Shown: positions 51,695-59,737 of the stretch, one piece after another
Numbering within the stretch: the first letter of the stretch is position 1
How the letters are laid out: each line of letters starts with the position of its first letter
Assembly (NCBI RefSeq): GCF_034932105.1
Contig: NZ_JAYGIG010000122.1
Coordinates: 1 to 64,000, forward strand
Reading direction: 5' to 3'
DNA from: Leptothoe sp034932105
Lineage (GTDB): Bacteria; Cyanobacteriota; Cyanobacteriia; Phormidesmidales; Phormidesmidaceae
Length of the DNA stretch: 64,000 nt
Position numbers and translations under genes: made by a program
The notes under the pieces: generated by a model
The model's input: only the letters and a program-made list of their open reading frames with translations
Databases searched by the model: none
What the model was told of the DNA's origin: nothing

Positions 51695-52570
51695 TTATCT
51701 TGCGACATCTACCGGAGAGCCATTATCCCAGCCAGAAATCTTAAACCCATTTTGGCTCACGACTTGTTCCACATCAGAACGAAATTCTGCCCTTAAAAAT
51801 AGGGCTAACCCTCCCTGGGTAGTTTGCTGGGGCCGATGCAGCGACTGACTTAGGGCGTCCGGTGGTTGAAAATGTAATCCCTGCCAGCCAAATTGGGGAT
51901 AGGTGTCGAGGAGGGTATAGAGGGTGTTGGCATTTTGCTGCACGGCTCCGATCAGCAGGTTAAAATGGCCGACGCTCCAGTCGGTGGTTGGGCTAGATAT
52001 TGGTTTTGATTGTAAATAGGAAATCAGGGTGTGGGGTGTGGGGTTAGTGCCCCAAAAATAGCTGGTGTGGGAATTGAGGAGGGGGATGGCCTGCCAGGTG
52101 GGATAGCCGTGGCAGAGGCTCCATAGGGTGGATAGACCATCTTGCCAGGTGGATAGTTGGGGCGGAGATAGTTGTAGGGGGATCAGGCAGAATTTTTCTT
52201 GGCTTAAGGTTTGGGTGGCGTGGATGAGACCGGTGATGGCGGTGCCGCAGCTAGAAGGATCGGCCTGGGTGGGGATTTGGTCATAGTGGGGACCTTGGAG
52301 AGAGTGGGCGTTTGGGGGTAGCCACTCCCTCGGGTTGCCTTGATTGGGGAGAGTGGTTGAGGCTGCGATCGCAACCTCAACAGCGGTCACCGTCAACCCA
52401 CCATAGGCTTGTAGCAGTAGGGATATCCAATAGGGACCACAGAGATTATCCGGCTGTTGATTGTTCCCCTGGTGAACCCTTAATAGGGGATCCAGATAGG
52501 GCAATAGGGTGAAGCTGATGGGTATGGTTGAACCTGGGGGGAATGTCATCGTAATTATAGAAAAAAGCAC
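51695..52570 (-). CDS. DUF6885-like protein with a Cys-protease-like motif
   Basis: A 291-aa protein without signal peptide. QQPDNLCGPYWISLLLQAYGG matches the start of DUF6885 proteins, otherwise known mainly from actinomycetes, and recalls the CGP(A/Y) nucleophile segment of C39-like peptidases. VGHFNLLIGAVQQN could supply a His and LYTLLDTYPQFGW an Asp. The function is unknown in all cases I know. It lies between the ligase and the Amt operon on the same strand. I mark the family assignment as tentative. Confidence 0.5.
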   Translation of the reverse strand: MLFSIITMTFPPGSTIPISFTLLPYLDPLLRVHQGNNQQPDNLCGPYWISLLLQAYGGLTVTAVEVAIAASTTLPNQGNPREWLPPNAHSLQGPHYDQIPTQADPSSCGTAITGLIHATQTLSQEKFCLIPLQLSPPQLSTWQDGLSTLWSLCHGYPTWQAIPLLNSHTSYFWGTNPTPHTLISYLQSKPISSPTTDWSVGHFNLLIGAVQQNANTLYTLLDTYPQFGWQGLHFQPPDALSQSLHRPQQTTQGGLALFLRAEFRSDVEQVVSQNGFKISGWDNGSPVDVAR

Positions 52571-52638
52571 TGTCCTCCTAAAGAAGCACAGTGCTTGGAC
52601 TACCTGTCCAGTATGTTGCAGAAGCTGAGTCTGAGACC

Positions 52639-53079
52639 CTAGCGCTGATGAGGGCCAAAATTACGGTAAGACCGCTTTCGGCGTTGGGATTTTCCCCGGC
52701 GTAAGTTGGGCAAACCAATGCCGGTCATCCCCAATAGAGCCAAGGGCAAAGCCTGTCTAGACGACTCGGCTAGCCTTGTTTTAGGAGTTTCTTCGGCAGA
52801 TTGTCTGCTCTGGTTGGTGTGCTGCAGCTGATCAGCCGCCACCCACGACAGCAATCCAATCACAATAAAACTGCTCAAACGGTTGAGAGATTTGTCCACG
52901 GTCGGTAATTCATGGTGCTTCGAATAGGTGGCGAAAAGAAACCAGAAAAAGAGACCGACAGAGACCAATAGGGCAATGGCATTGATAGCTGGGGTGTGGG
53001 CAAAAGTATAAATTGCCCCTCCCGTAGGACCATCAACCGCACCATTAAACTCTTCTATCGTTGAAAATGGACTTGGCAT
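52639..53079 (-). CDS. Small membrane protein downstream of amt
   Basis: A 146-aa protein with two hydrophobic helices (INAIALLVSVGLFFWFLFATY and LSSFIVIGLLSWVAADQL) and a very basic tail (LRRGKSQRRKRSYR). The segment YTFAHTPAINAIALLVSVGLFFWFLFATYSKHHELPTVDKSLN resembles short proteins often encoded beside cyanobacterial amt genes. It begins 9 bases after the amt stop, so it is in the same transcript. Function unknown; a transporter accessory is a reasonable guess. Confidence 0.6.
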   Translation of the reverse strand: MPSPFSTIEEFNGAVDGPTGGAIYTFAHTPAINAIALLVSVGLFFWFLFATYSKHHELPTVDKSLNRLSSFIVIGLLSWVAADQLQHTNQSRQSAEETPKTRLAESSRQALPLALLGMTGIGLPNLRRGKSQRRKRSYRNFGPHQR

Positions 53080-53088
53080 GGAGACTCC

Positions 53089-54486
53089 TTACATCAGTGG
53101 TCTTGCTTGCGGTACGGAGATGGCAGGCTCTGGTGTATGGCCATTTTGTTCAGGCAGAATCGGATATTCTGGATAGCCCTCTAGACCAAAGTCCGAAAGA
53201 TCTAGACCCACAATTTCTTCTTCAGGAGAAATCCGTAGCATACCCAGTTTCTTCAGCACAAAGCTGACACCATATCCGGGGATAAAGCCAAGGATGACGG
53301 TGCAAATAAAGGTGCCCACCAGCTGGGCAAAAAATCCAGTTAGGGGAATACCATCACCTTGGGGATAGCCAGAGGCCATAATCCCCACTGTCATTGCGCC
53401 AAGCATACCGCAGTAGCCATGGACAGCAAACGCACCCACTGCATCGTCAATACCTGCTTTTTCAACGGCAGCACCCACAAAGGGCATGGTGTAAGCACCA
53501 ATAAAGGCGATCAAAATGATGATGGCGGGACTATACAGATCCATCCCTGCACCCACGGAGATAATTCCCGCTAGACCACCTGAGATGGTATAGAACGGAT
53601 CGGCCTTAGAACCAATGTAGGCACCCACAATACCAGAACACAGGGCCAAGGTTGTATTCACACCGATGGAGGCCAGGGTCATGGGCGTACCATAAATGGT
53701 AATCTCCATGGTTTGACCTGGAACAAAGATGACGCAGGCGGCTAAAAACGCATAGAAGCCTACGAAAATCAACATCAGGCCCACCATGGTCAGGGGCAAG
53801 TTGTGGGGCAGGATTGCTCTCGGTTTGCCGTTGGCGTCAAACTTACCAATGCGAGGACCTAGGTTGATTAGGACACCCAGGGCAAAGAAACCAGAGACAC
53901 CGTGTAGTACTGCCGAACAGCCAAAGTCATGGTAACCAAGGTTAGTGAAAAACCAACCGTAGGGATTCCAACCCCAAGCCGCTGCGACCACCCAGGTGAA
54001 CGATCCTAGGATCACGGCCAAAATGGAATAGGCACCTACTTTAATCCGCTCAATTACAGCACCGGAAAGAATAGATGCGGTGGTCATGGAAAATAGGGCA
54101 AAGGCAAACCAGAAGACACCGGTGAGGTTATCGGCAATGTTGGGACCCATGGCGGGCGACCAGGGGTAGGAAGCTTGCACCAAGCCCAGTACAGACCCAA
54201 CAGTTCCTTCAGACGCTGGATCGGTCCAGGGGCCAACAATCCCTCCCGTCACTGGGAACAGCGGGAAGGCATTGTATACCCACCAGCCAAAGAAGAAGAA
54301 GGTAAGACCGACAATTGATAGGGTAAGCAGGTTCTTGACCATGGTGGCCAGAACATTCTTGGCACGCGAGGCACCACCTTCGTAGGCTAAAAAGCCCGCG
54401 TGGATCAGTAGCATAAAAACGGAGGCCCAATAGTAATAGGACTCCGACACGAAAGTTGCGAGAAACTCTTGTGATTCAGGAGACAT
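53089..54486 (-). CDS. amt: Ammonium channel of the Amt family
   Basis: A 465-aa channel with 11 membrane helices. Recognised by FVSESYYYWASVFMLLIHAGFLAYEGGASRAKNVL, WVVAAAWGWNPYGWFFTNLGYHDFGCSAVLHGVSGFFALG, HNLPLTMVGLMLIFVGFYAF and VGAFAVHGYCGMLGAMTVGI, with twin pore His in LHGVSG and VHGYCG. Conducts NH3/NH4+ across the plasma membrane as a trimer. In Amt1-type relatives the loop GNLGSR differs, so it is a distinct subfamily. In this cluster it may recapture ammonia lost by amine oxidation. The 320-base upstream gap has no NtcA-type GTA-N8-TAC site that I could find. Confidence 0.92.
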   Translation of the reverse strand: MSPESQEFLATFVSESYYYWASVFMLLIHAGFLAYEGGASRAKNVLATMVKNLLTLSIVGLTFFFFGWWVYNAFPLFPVTGGIVGPWTDPASEGTVGSVLGLVQASYPWSPAMGPNIADNLTGVFWFAFALFSMTTASILSGAVIERIKVGAYSILAVILGSFTWVVAAAWGWNPYGWFFTNLGYHDFGCSAVLHGVSGFFALGVLINLGPRIGKFDANGKPRAILPHNLPLTMVGLMLIFVGFYAFLAACVIFVPGQTMEITIYGTPMTLASIGVNTTLALCSGIVGAYIGSKADPFYTISGGLAGIISVGAGMDLYSPAIIILIAFIGAYTMPFVGAAVEKAGIDDAVGAFAVHGYCGMLGAMTVGIMASGYPQGDGIPLTGFFAQLVGTFICTVILGFIPGYGVSFVLKKLGMLRISPEEEIVGLDLSDFGLEGYPEYPILPEQNGHTPEPAISVPQARPLM

Positions 54487-54807
54487 ACGCGGCTCCAGTA
54501 TGAGATCAACGACAAATGGTCAACAATAACTGGACGATGGGTCGGTTAGTCAGAGTATGAGAAGTAGCCCACACAAACTGTTCAAGTATTCACAGAAACA
54601 GTTAATAAACTAGAGGCATTCAAGGAACCTAATATCTCATAATTACTTGTTCTGACTGACCCAACTAAATTGACTGGATTGGTACAACTTAGATCGGCTT
54701 GTTATATCAAGAGTATGCAACGCAAATCTTAGCAAGGCTGTATTAATTACTACTGAAAAGCACCCGTGATCCCCGTTTTTACAATTCTCCTTATTCCGGT
54801 CTGTTGG
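54487..54807. other. Upstream region of amt
   Basis: About 320 bases without a gene. AT-rich, with TATTAATTA-like blocks near 54735-54750; the amt promoter is expected in it. I searched by eye for GTA-N8-TAC and found none. The end of the 54808 gene lies at its right edge. Confidence 0.5.
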
Positions 54808-55341
54808 CTACAGACATGGGCCATGGTTGAGCTTCTGCCCTAGGGTCTCCAGATCTTTATGGGCTAGATGCAGTTCTAGGGTGGGTTTACCCTGGGTTGG
54901 ATGGTGCCAAATCAGGATCGGCATACCGGCGAATTGGGCGGGCACCGCCTGATGGTTAGGGATATGATCTAGCCGGTGAGGGGGTCTGACGGTGGCTTGA
55001 GCCATGATTGTTGGCAGCTCGGAAATGGGTAGACATAGGCTGCCTAGCCAGTCAAATTGGGTGAGCCAGATGGCGGGCTGGGGCTGGGAAATGAGTTGGG
55101 CCAGATCCCCTGCATAGACAATGCGAAAGTTGCGATCGCACAACCGTAACACCGAACAGTCTTTGCCCTGTAATACGGTCTCCATGGACTGAAACGGGGC
55201 CAAATACCCCACATCATTGCCAAACAGCTGCATGGCCACCTTTAACCCATCCACCCCGGCCAAGTCCCAAAGGGAGTGGTGCCGGGAGTGGTGCATGGCT
55301 GTATCCGGATGGGACTGCGGCTGGGGGGGATGCATGACCAT
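54808..55341 (-). CDS. Hypothetical protein coupled to the DUF1989-GcvT gene
   Basis: A 177-aa soluble protein. His-rich N-terminus (HPPQPQSHPDTAMHHSRHHSLWDLAG), then VAMQLFGNDVGYLAPFQSMETVLQGKDCSVLRLCDRNFRIVYAGDLAQLISQ. No family recognised; the fold could be a small subunit analogous to the gamma subunit of sarcosine oxidases, but no sequence support for that is visible. It starts 5 bases after the upstream gene stops, so it is surely co-translated with it and probably a partner protein. Confidence 0.55.
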   Translation of the reverse strand: MVMHPPQPQSHPDTAMHHSRHHSLWDLAGVDGLKVAMQLFGNDVGYLAPFQSMETVLQGKDCSVLRLCDRNFRIVYAGDLAQLISQPQPAIWLTQFDWLGSLCLPISELPTIMAQATVRPPHRLDHIPNHQAVPAQFAGMPILIWHHPTQGKPTLELHLAHKDLETLGQKLNHGPCL

Positions 55342-55346
55342 GATGG

Positions 55347-57209
55347 TTATATCCGTACCCGACTTTTGGTGGGATCAAAGGCGGCTAAGGGACCCACCGT
55401 GGCGACTAGGCGACGCTTAAGGCCATCCAAGAGACCCACCTCCACCCGAGTGCCGGAGTCTGCATATTCAGGGACAATCTGGGCCATGGCGATGCTCCGA
55501 TTCAGCACCGGCGAGAACGTAGCGCTGGTAATCTGACCGATGCGCCAGCGTTCACCCTGGGCATAGATATTTTGGCCATGGGTGGCCACTTCATTACCGT
55601 CCAATACCAGGCCAACGGCCACCCTAGATGGATGCTGGCGAATCTTTTCCAAAGCCCCCTGGCCCATAAAGTTTGGTTTCTTCAGGGCCACGGTCCAACC
55701 GATGCCTGCCTGGTAGGGAGAGGTTAAATCATCAAACTCATAGCCCGATGCCAACAGACCCGCTTCAATTCTGGCTCGGTCCAGGGCCTGCATCCCCAGG
55801 GGTAATAGGCCAAAGCTTTGGCCTGCCTGGAGCAATCGGGTCCAAAGTCGGGTGCCATACTCAGGGTGAACAAACAGCTCATAGCCCAGTTCACCGGTAT
55901 ACCCCGTGCGGGAAAGCACCAGGGGAATATCTCCCACCTTAACCGCCGCAAATTGAAAATAGCCCAGGGTGTCTAGGGTGATGGTCGGCTCCGCAAAAGA
56001 GACCAATGGCCTCAGAATATCGCGAGATTTGGGCCCTTGGAGCGCTAGGTTGTGGATGCGATCGCTCACTGCCTCAATCTCCACAGTCCATCCCTGACCC
56101 TCGGCAATGCGCCGGAGCCAGTCCCCATCCGTATCGCAGTTACCCACATAGCGATAGTGGGTGGGACTCAAGCAGAAGACAATACCATCGTCCACAATGC
56201 CGCCATGGGGATTGAGCAAGCACCCATAGGCAGATTGGCCCGGAGTGATTTTCTCCAAGTTACGAGAAAAAGCATATTGCAACAGGGCAAAGGCATCGGC
56301 CCCCGTGACCTCAAATTTTCTCAAGGCGGAGAGATCCATCAGGGCGGCCCGTTGGCGGAGGGCCCAATATTCCGCCTGGTCACCCTGGTGGGCAAAACTT
56401 TTGGGCACCCAAAACCCGTTGTATTCCACCAGGTCATCAGTCAGTTGCCGAATACAGGGGGTAAAGGCACTGTCTTGGGTGAGGCGCAGGGGAAAATCTG
56501 CCGCCACCCGTCGACCAATGGCTCGGGAAAATGTCGGATTAGCCGATTGCTCAGCCCCATAAATCCGCACATGGATCGGTGTGGGCTGCCAGCCATTGGC
56601 CGGATCAATGTCGTCGGGACAGGCGGAGCTAGCGCACAGCAGATCTTGGTGCGCCTTAAGCAGGACGTAGTCCCCGGCTCGGGACCAGGACTCTTCCGAA
56701 AGAATGTTGCCGTGGCAGTCCACCTGGGTGTTGAAAAAAAAGTTAATGGCGGGCCAGCCGGATCGGTTGGCCAGGCCATGGGGGGCCAACGCCCGATTAA
56801 AATTATCGCTACAGCTGGGATGGCCTGGATAGCCCGCATCTTCATAATAGCGGGATGTGCAGGCCAGGAAAAAGCTGTCATGGCGGCCGCAGGTGTCTTG
56901 GATCACTTCCACCAGGGGCTCCATGGTCTGGGAGAAATATTTGCTGTGGAGTCCTGCCTGGGGATTGGTGACGCCGTTGAGGGTGCGGGTGACGGTGCTG
57001 TCGATTTCCTGGCTGTGGTTGTGGGCGTTGAAGGCGAGGAAGTCAGAGCATTGGGCCCCGGAGACATCGATAATTTGGATGTATTGCCCCTGGGTGACGG
57101 AGTAGGAAAGGGCGGTGCCGGGGGCAATGCGGTACTCGGCGACAACGGGGCCTAGGGGGCTAGGTATGTCTTGATCGGTGGGGGGCGATAGGACGGTAGA
57201 AAGCACCAT
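55347..57209 (-). CDS. DUF1989-GcvT fusion: folate-dependent methyl/aminomethyl transferase
   Basis: A 620-aa two-domain protein. Residues about 20-215 are DUF1989 (urea-carboxylase-associated type): CGRHDSFFLACTSRYYEDAGYPGHPSCSDNFNRALAPHGL and AGDYVLLKAHQDLLCASSACPDDI, with conserved Cys residues that likely bind metal. Residues about 240-610 are a GcvT/T-protein fold: LMDLSALRKFEVTGADAFALLQYAFSRNLEKI, LLNPHGGIVDDG (folate-contact Asp), LSRTGYTGELGYELFV and GLLPLGMQALDRARIEAG. It likely moves a one-carbon unit from a methylated or glycine-like amine to tetrahydrofolate. It lies upstream of a coupled small gene; a tandem 17-bp repeat sits in its promoter. Confidence 0.85.
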   Translation of the reverse strand: MVLSTVLSPPTDQDIPSPLGPVVAEYRIAPGTALSYSVTQGQYIQIIDVSGAQCSDFLAFNAHNHSQEIDSTVTRTLNGVTNPQAGLHSKYFSQTMEPLVEVIQDTCGRHDSFFLACTSRYYEDAGYPGHPSCSDNFNRALAPHGLANRSGWPAINFFFNTQVDCHGNILSEESWSRAGDYVLLKAHQDLLCASSACPDDIDPANGWQPTPIHVRIYGAEQSANPTFSRAIGRRVAADFPLRLTQDSAFTPCIRQLTDDLVEYNGFWVPKSFAHQGDQAEYWALRQRAALMDLSALRKFEVTGADAFALLQYAFSRNLEKITPGQSAYGCLLNPHGGIVDDGIVFCLSPTHYRYVGNCDTDGDWLRRIAEGQGWTVEIEAVSDRIHNLALQGPKSRDILRPLVSFAEPTITLDTLGYFQFAAVKVGDIPLVLSRTGYTGELGYELFVHPEYGTRLWTRLLQAGQSFGLLPLGMQALDRARIEAGLLASGYEFDDLTSPYQAGIGWTVALKKPNFMGQGALEKIRQHPSRVAVGLVLDGNEVATHGQNIYAQGERWRIGQITSATFSPVLNRSIAMAQIVPEYADSGTRVEVGLLDGLKRRLVATVGPLAAFDPTKSRVRI

Positions 57210-57217
57210 GGGAACAC

Positions 57218-57251
57218 AATTTTTATGGTAGATAAATTTTTATGGTAGATA
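57218..57251. repeat. Tandem 17-bp repeat upstream of the DUF1989-GcvT gene
   Basis: AATTTTTATGGTAGATA occurs twice without a gap, at 57218-57234 and 57235-57251, directly in front of the start codon on the minus strand. It could be a duplicated regulator site or a slippage event. Confidence 0.8.
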
Positions 57252-57468
57252 TACGTTTAACAGTCTCCTCCCCTTGAGCAGGCTACAGTCTGATTTATGG
57301 TGTGTACATAAGTCGGAAAGAGGCCTCTTGCAGAGTGGGCTAATCCGAGGCCAGATATATCTTTTGGGACATTTTTTTAGCTCTGTGTATACCGTAGCCT
57401 GCTTAAGGGGAACCATTTGCCAGCCAACATTTGAAAGCTTTAGACTGCTTTCTTTTATGGGCGCTTAC

Positions 57469-59412
57469 CTACCCACAGCAAGCCTGTTTACTCCCATGGC
57501 TCTTCGGCGATGGGGGCACGTCATTGGCCGGATTCTCATCAAAGAAGTTCAGCGGTTTCAACATAAACCCAATGGTCCCCACCGGCATCACCGGCCAATC
57601 TTCCGCCCGGGGAGAGTGACTGTGGGCAAAGGTGTACCACACCACCAAATCCGTGTTCTCAACGGAGCGATCCGCCTGGGTCCAAGCCGGTAGCCCCACC
57701 CCACCAGGGTGCTGGTTGGGATAGTCTCCCGCCGGATATTTCTCCTCGGCACTGTAGGGAGTGACCCACAGATGTTTGGTCATGTAGGTGGCTCGATTGA
57801 TCACACTGGCGTCAGGCCGTGCCAACGGTAGGGTGTTTTCCCCCGGCATTAGTTTGTAGGCGGTGGGATAGCCCATGGCGTTGGTTTTGGATGGGTTCAC
57901 AATCTTCCAATAGCGCCCCTTCATCGGATCAATCAGACGCTGGGCGGCTTGTTCCGTGGGCAGCAAGGTGGACTTGGCATAGAAGGCATTGCCATAGGGG
58001 TTATGGTCATCGTCCTCAGGGACAATATTTACCTCATAGACAGAATTATTGGGACCGTCTATGGCCATGTCCATGCGGACATTGAAAATGTGTTGGTGGA
58101 TGGGGGCATTGAGCTGGGGGGCAATCAGGGTGCCATATTGGGGTACTTCCCCAGGCATCACGGCAGCGGTACTGACCATGCCCGTGAGTTTGACTTCGTA
58201 TTGGATAGTGCCGTCCTGGTAGAAGTACCAATAGAAGCCATATTCGTAGTTGCCCACGGTGGCGATAAAGGAGACCACCAAGCGACGGGACCGTCTCACT
58301 TCCGTCTGTTCCGTGCGCCAGTCCATGTGCTTCCAAAGGATGCCAAAATCTTCCTCATGGAGACAGACGGCATTTTCAATCTGGGCCACCTCACCCCGAG
58401 AATTGGTGATAAAGGCGTCGAAGTAGTAAATTTCTCCCAGGCAGTCACAGCCTAGCTTGAGGGAATTAGCCAGGGAACCAATGCCATATTCCCCCACGTC
58501 AAAGGCATTTTTGCGATAGGCATAGGGTTTTGGATCGCCGTAGGGCACGGTCATTTCCGCCAAGGAAGCCCGATAGAAAATGGGGCGTTCTTCCCCTTGG
58601 TCTGTGTAGGAAACGGTGTAGAGGACTAAGCCTTCGCGGGGGGTGAAGCCCACGCGAATTTTCCACTTTTGCCAGGAGATTTCATGGCCGTCAACTGCAA
58701 AGCTAGGACCTTCGGGTTGAATAATCTCTAGGGGTTTTAGGTCCTGGCGGTAGTTTTTGACATATTCAGGGGTGTAGTTACCATCCTGAGGAGGTAAGGG
58801 CACGACGCCATAGTCCTCCACCCGGATCACCTTCATTTTGTTCAGATCCACCACGGGGATGACGCCTTCAATGGGTCTGGCATAGCCGTTATCCGTGGGG
58901 TTGGCTTTGACCCAGCAGAGGGCTCGGGACAATCGAACCCCTTCTTCATCGGCAATGCCATAGTTACCGGCGGACCAGGGATCTACCATGACTAGGTCTG
59001 GATCGGTGATGCCCCGTTTTGCGATCGCATCCCTAAACTCCTGACTCGCCTTAACCACCGTCTCGCATTCCATAAACTCGTCCAACATGATGGGAGGTTG
59101 CACCCCAGGAATGTGCTCCCAGGATTTCACTCGACCCTGACTGAGGGAAACGACAACTTCGTAGGTTTGGGCCGTGGCATTATCCAACAAGATTAAAAAG
59201 GCCTCTCGCTCGATGGCATCCCCAGGCTTAAAGCTCAAAACCGTCTCTTTTGTCGGTTCATTTAGGGTGACCGTGGCAAACCGAAAACTTGCTCCCAGGG
59301 ACTTTTCCTGACGCACAATAGCCACCGCTGCGGTAATCTCATCAGGGTTTAACGGTTCCAATGGATGGGCGACCGTTACAGTTGCAATGATTCTTTCCTT
59401 GGCTAGGGTCAT
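57469..59412 (-). CDS. Copper-containing primary-amine oxidase
   Basis: A 647-aa CuAO. The topaquinone site is Tyr389 in GNYEYGF (consensus N-Y-D/E-Y). The catalytic base is Asp305 (AFDVGEYG). Copper ligands are His439 and His441 (IHQHIFNVRMDM) plus a His before PRAEDWPVMP. It oxidises R-CH2-NH2 to an aldehyde with release of NH3 and H2O2. No signal peptide is present, so it is intracellular like fungal and actinobacterial forms. AAGGAGAA lies 6-7 bases before the start. The substrate is not deducible; its neighbours suggest small biogenic or methylated amines. Confidence 0.92.
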   Translation of the reverse strand: MTLAKERIIATVTVAHPLEPLNPDEITAAVAIVRQEKSLGASFRFATVTLNEPTKETVLSFKPGDAIEREAFLILLDNATAQTYEVVVSLSQGRVKSWEHIPGVQPPIMLDEFMECETVVKASQEFRDAIAKRGITDPDLVMVDPWSAGNYGIADEEGVRLSRALCWVKANPTDNGYARPIEGVIPVVDLNKMKVIRVEDYGVVPLPPQDGNYTPEYVKNYRQDLKPLEIIQPEGPSFAVDGHEISWQKWKIRVGFTPREGLVLYTVSYTDQGEERPIFYRASLAEMTVPYGDPKPYAYRKNAFDVGEYGIGSLANSLKLGCDCLGEIYYFDAFITNSRGEVAQIENAVCLHEEDFGILWKHMDWRTEQTEVRRSRRLVVSFIATVGNYEYGFYWYFYQDGTIQYEVKLTGMVSTAAVMPGEVPQYGTLIAPQLNAPIHQHIFNVRMDMAIDGPNNSVYEVNIVPEDDDHNPYGNAFYAKSTLLPTEQAAQRLIDPMKGRYWKIVNPSKTNAMGYPTAYKLMPGENTLPLARPDASVINRATYMTKHLWVTPYSAEEKYPAGDYPNQHPGGVGLPAWTQADRSVENTDLVVWYTFAHSHSPRAEDWPVMPVGTIGFMLKPLNFFDENPANDVPPSPKSHGSKQACCG

Positions 59413-59737
59413 GGGGATGTTCTCCTTGGGGAATTACTAAGGTGTTTTCTCGAAAAAGCGATACCAATTGAAAGCCCCCCTTCCATGGCAATAGTTCTAT
59501 GGTCCCAACTAGGCATAATGGGGTTTCCAAGATTTTGGGGGGATAGGATTCAAAACCCCCAGAATATAGTCCAAGGGTCCTTCAGGAAGGGTCCTTCTTG
59601 AAGGGGGTTGAGGGCACGGATAACGGGTATCTTCTCCGCTGGAAATGTTCTAACTTCATGAATTCTCTAACTTCCCCCTTTGCTTACGCCTTGCCCGCAG
59701 GGCTTTAGGGGGAAACGCCAAAGTCATGAGCTTTTTT
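59413..59737. other. Gap between amine oxidase and flavoprotein genes
   Basis: About 325 bases with no gene. Direct repeats of AGGGTCCTTC(A/T)(G/T)GAAGG type occur around 59574-59608 and form a small hairpin. Otherwise nothing recognised. Confidence 0.5.

Noticed and set aside
54487..54807. NtcA-binding site in front of amt
   Set aside because: I looked for GTA-N8-TAC on both strands and found only half matches.
56052..57155. A 367-codon open frame on the plus strand
   Set aside because: It lies antisense to the DUF1989-GcvT gene, which has clear domain homology. The composition is that of a reverse-complement shadow and no start signal is seen.
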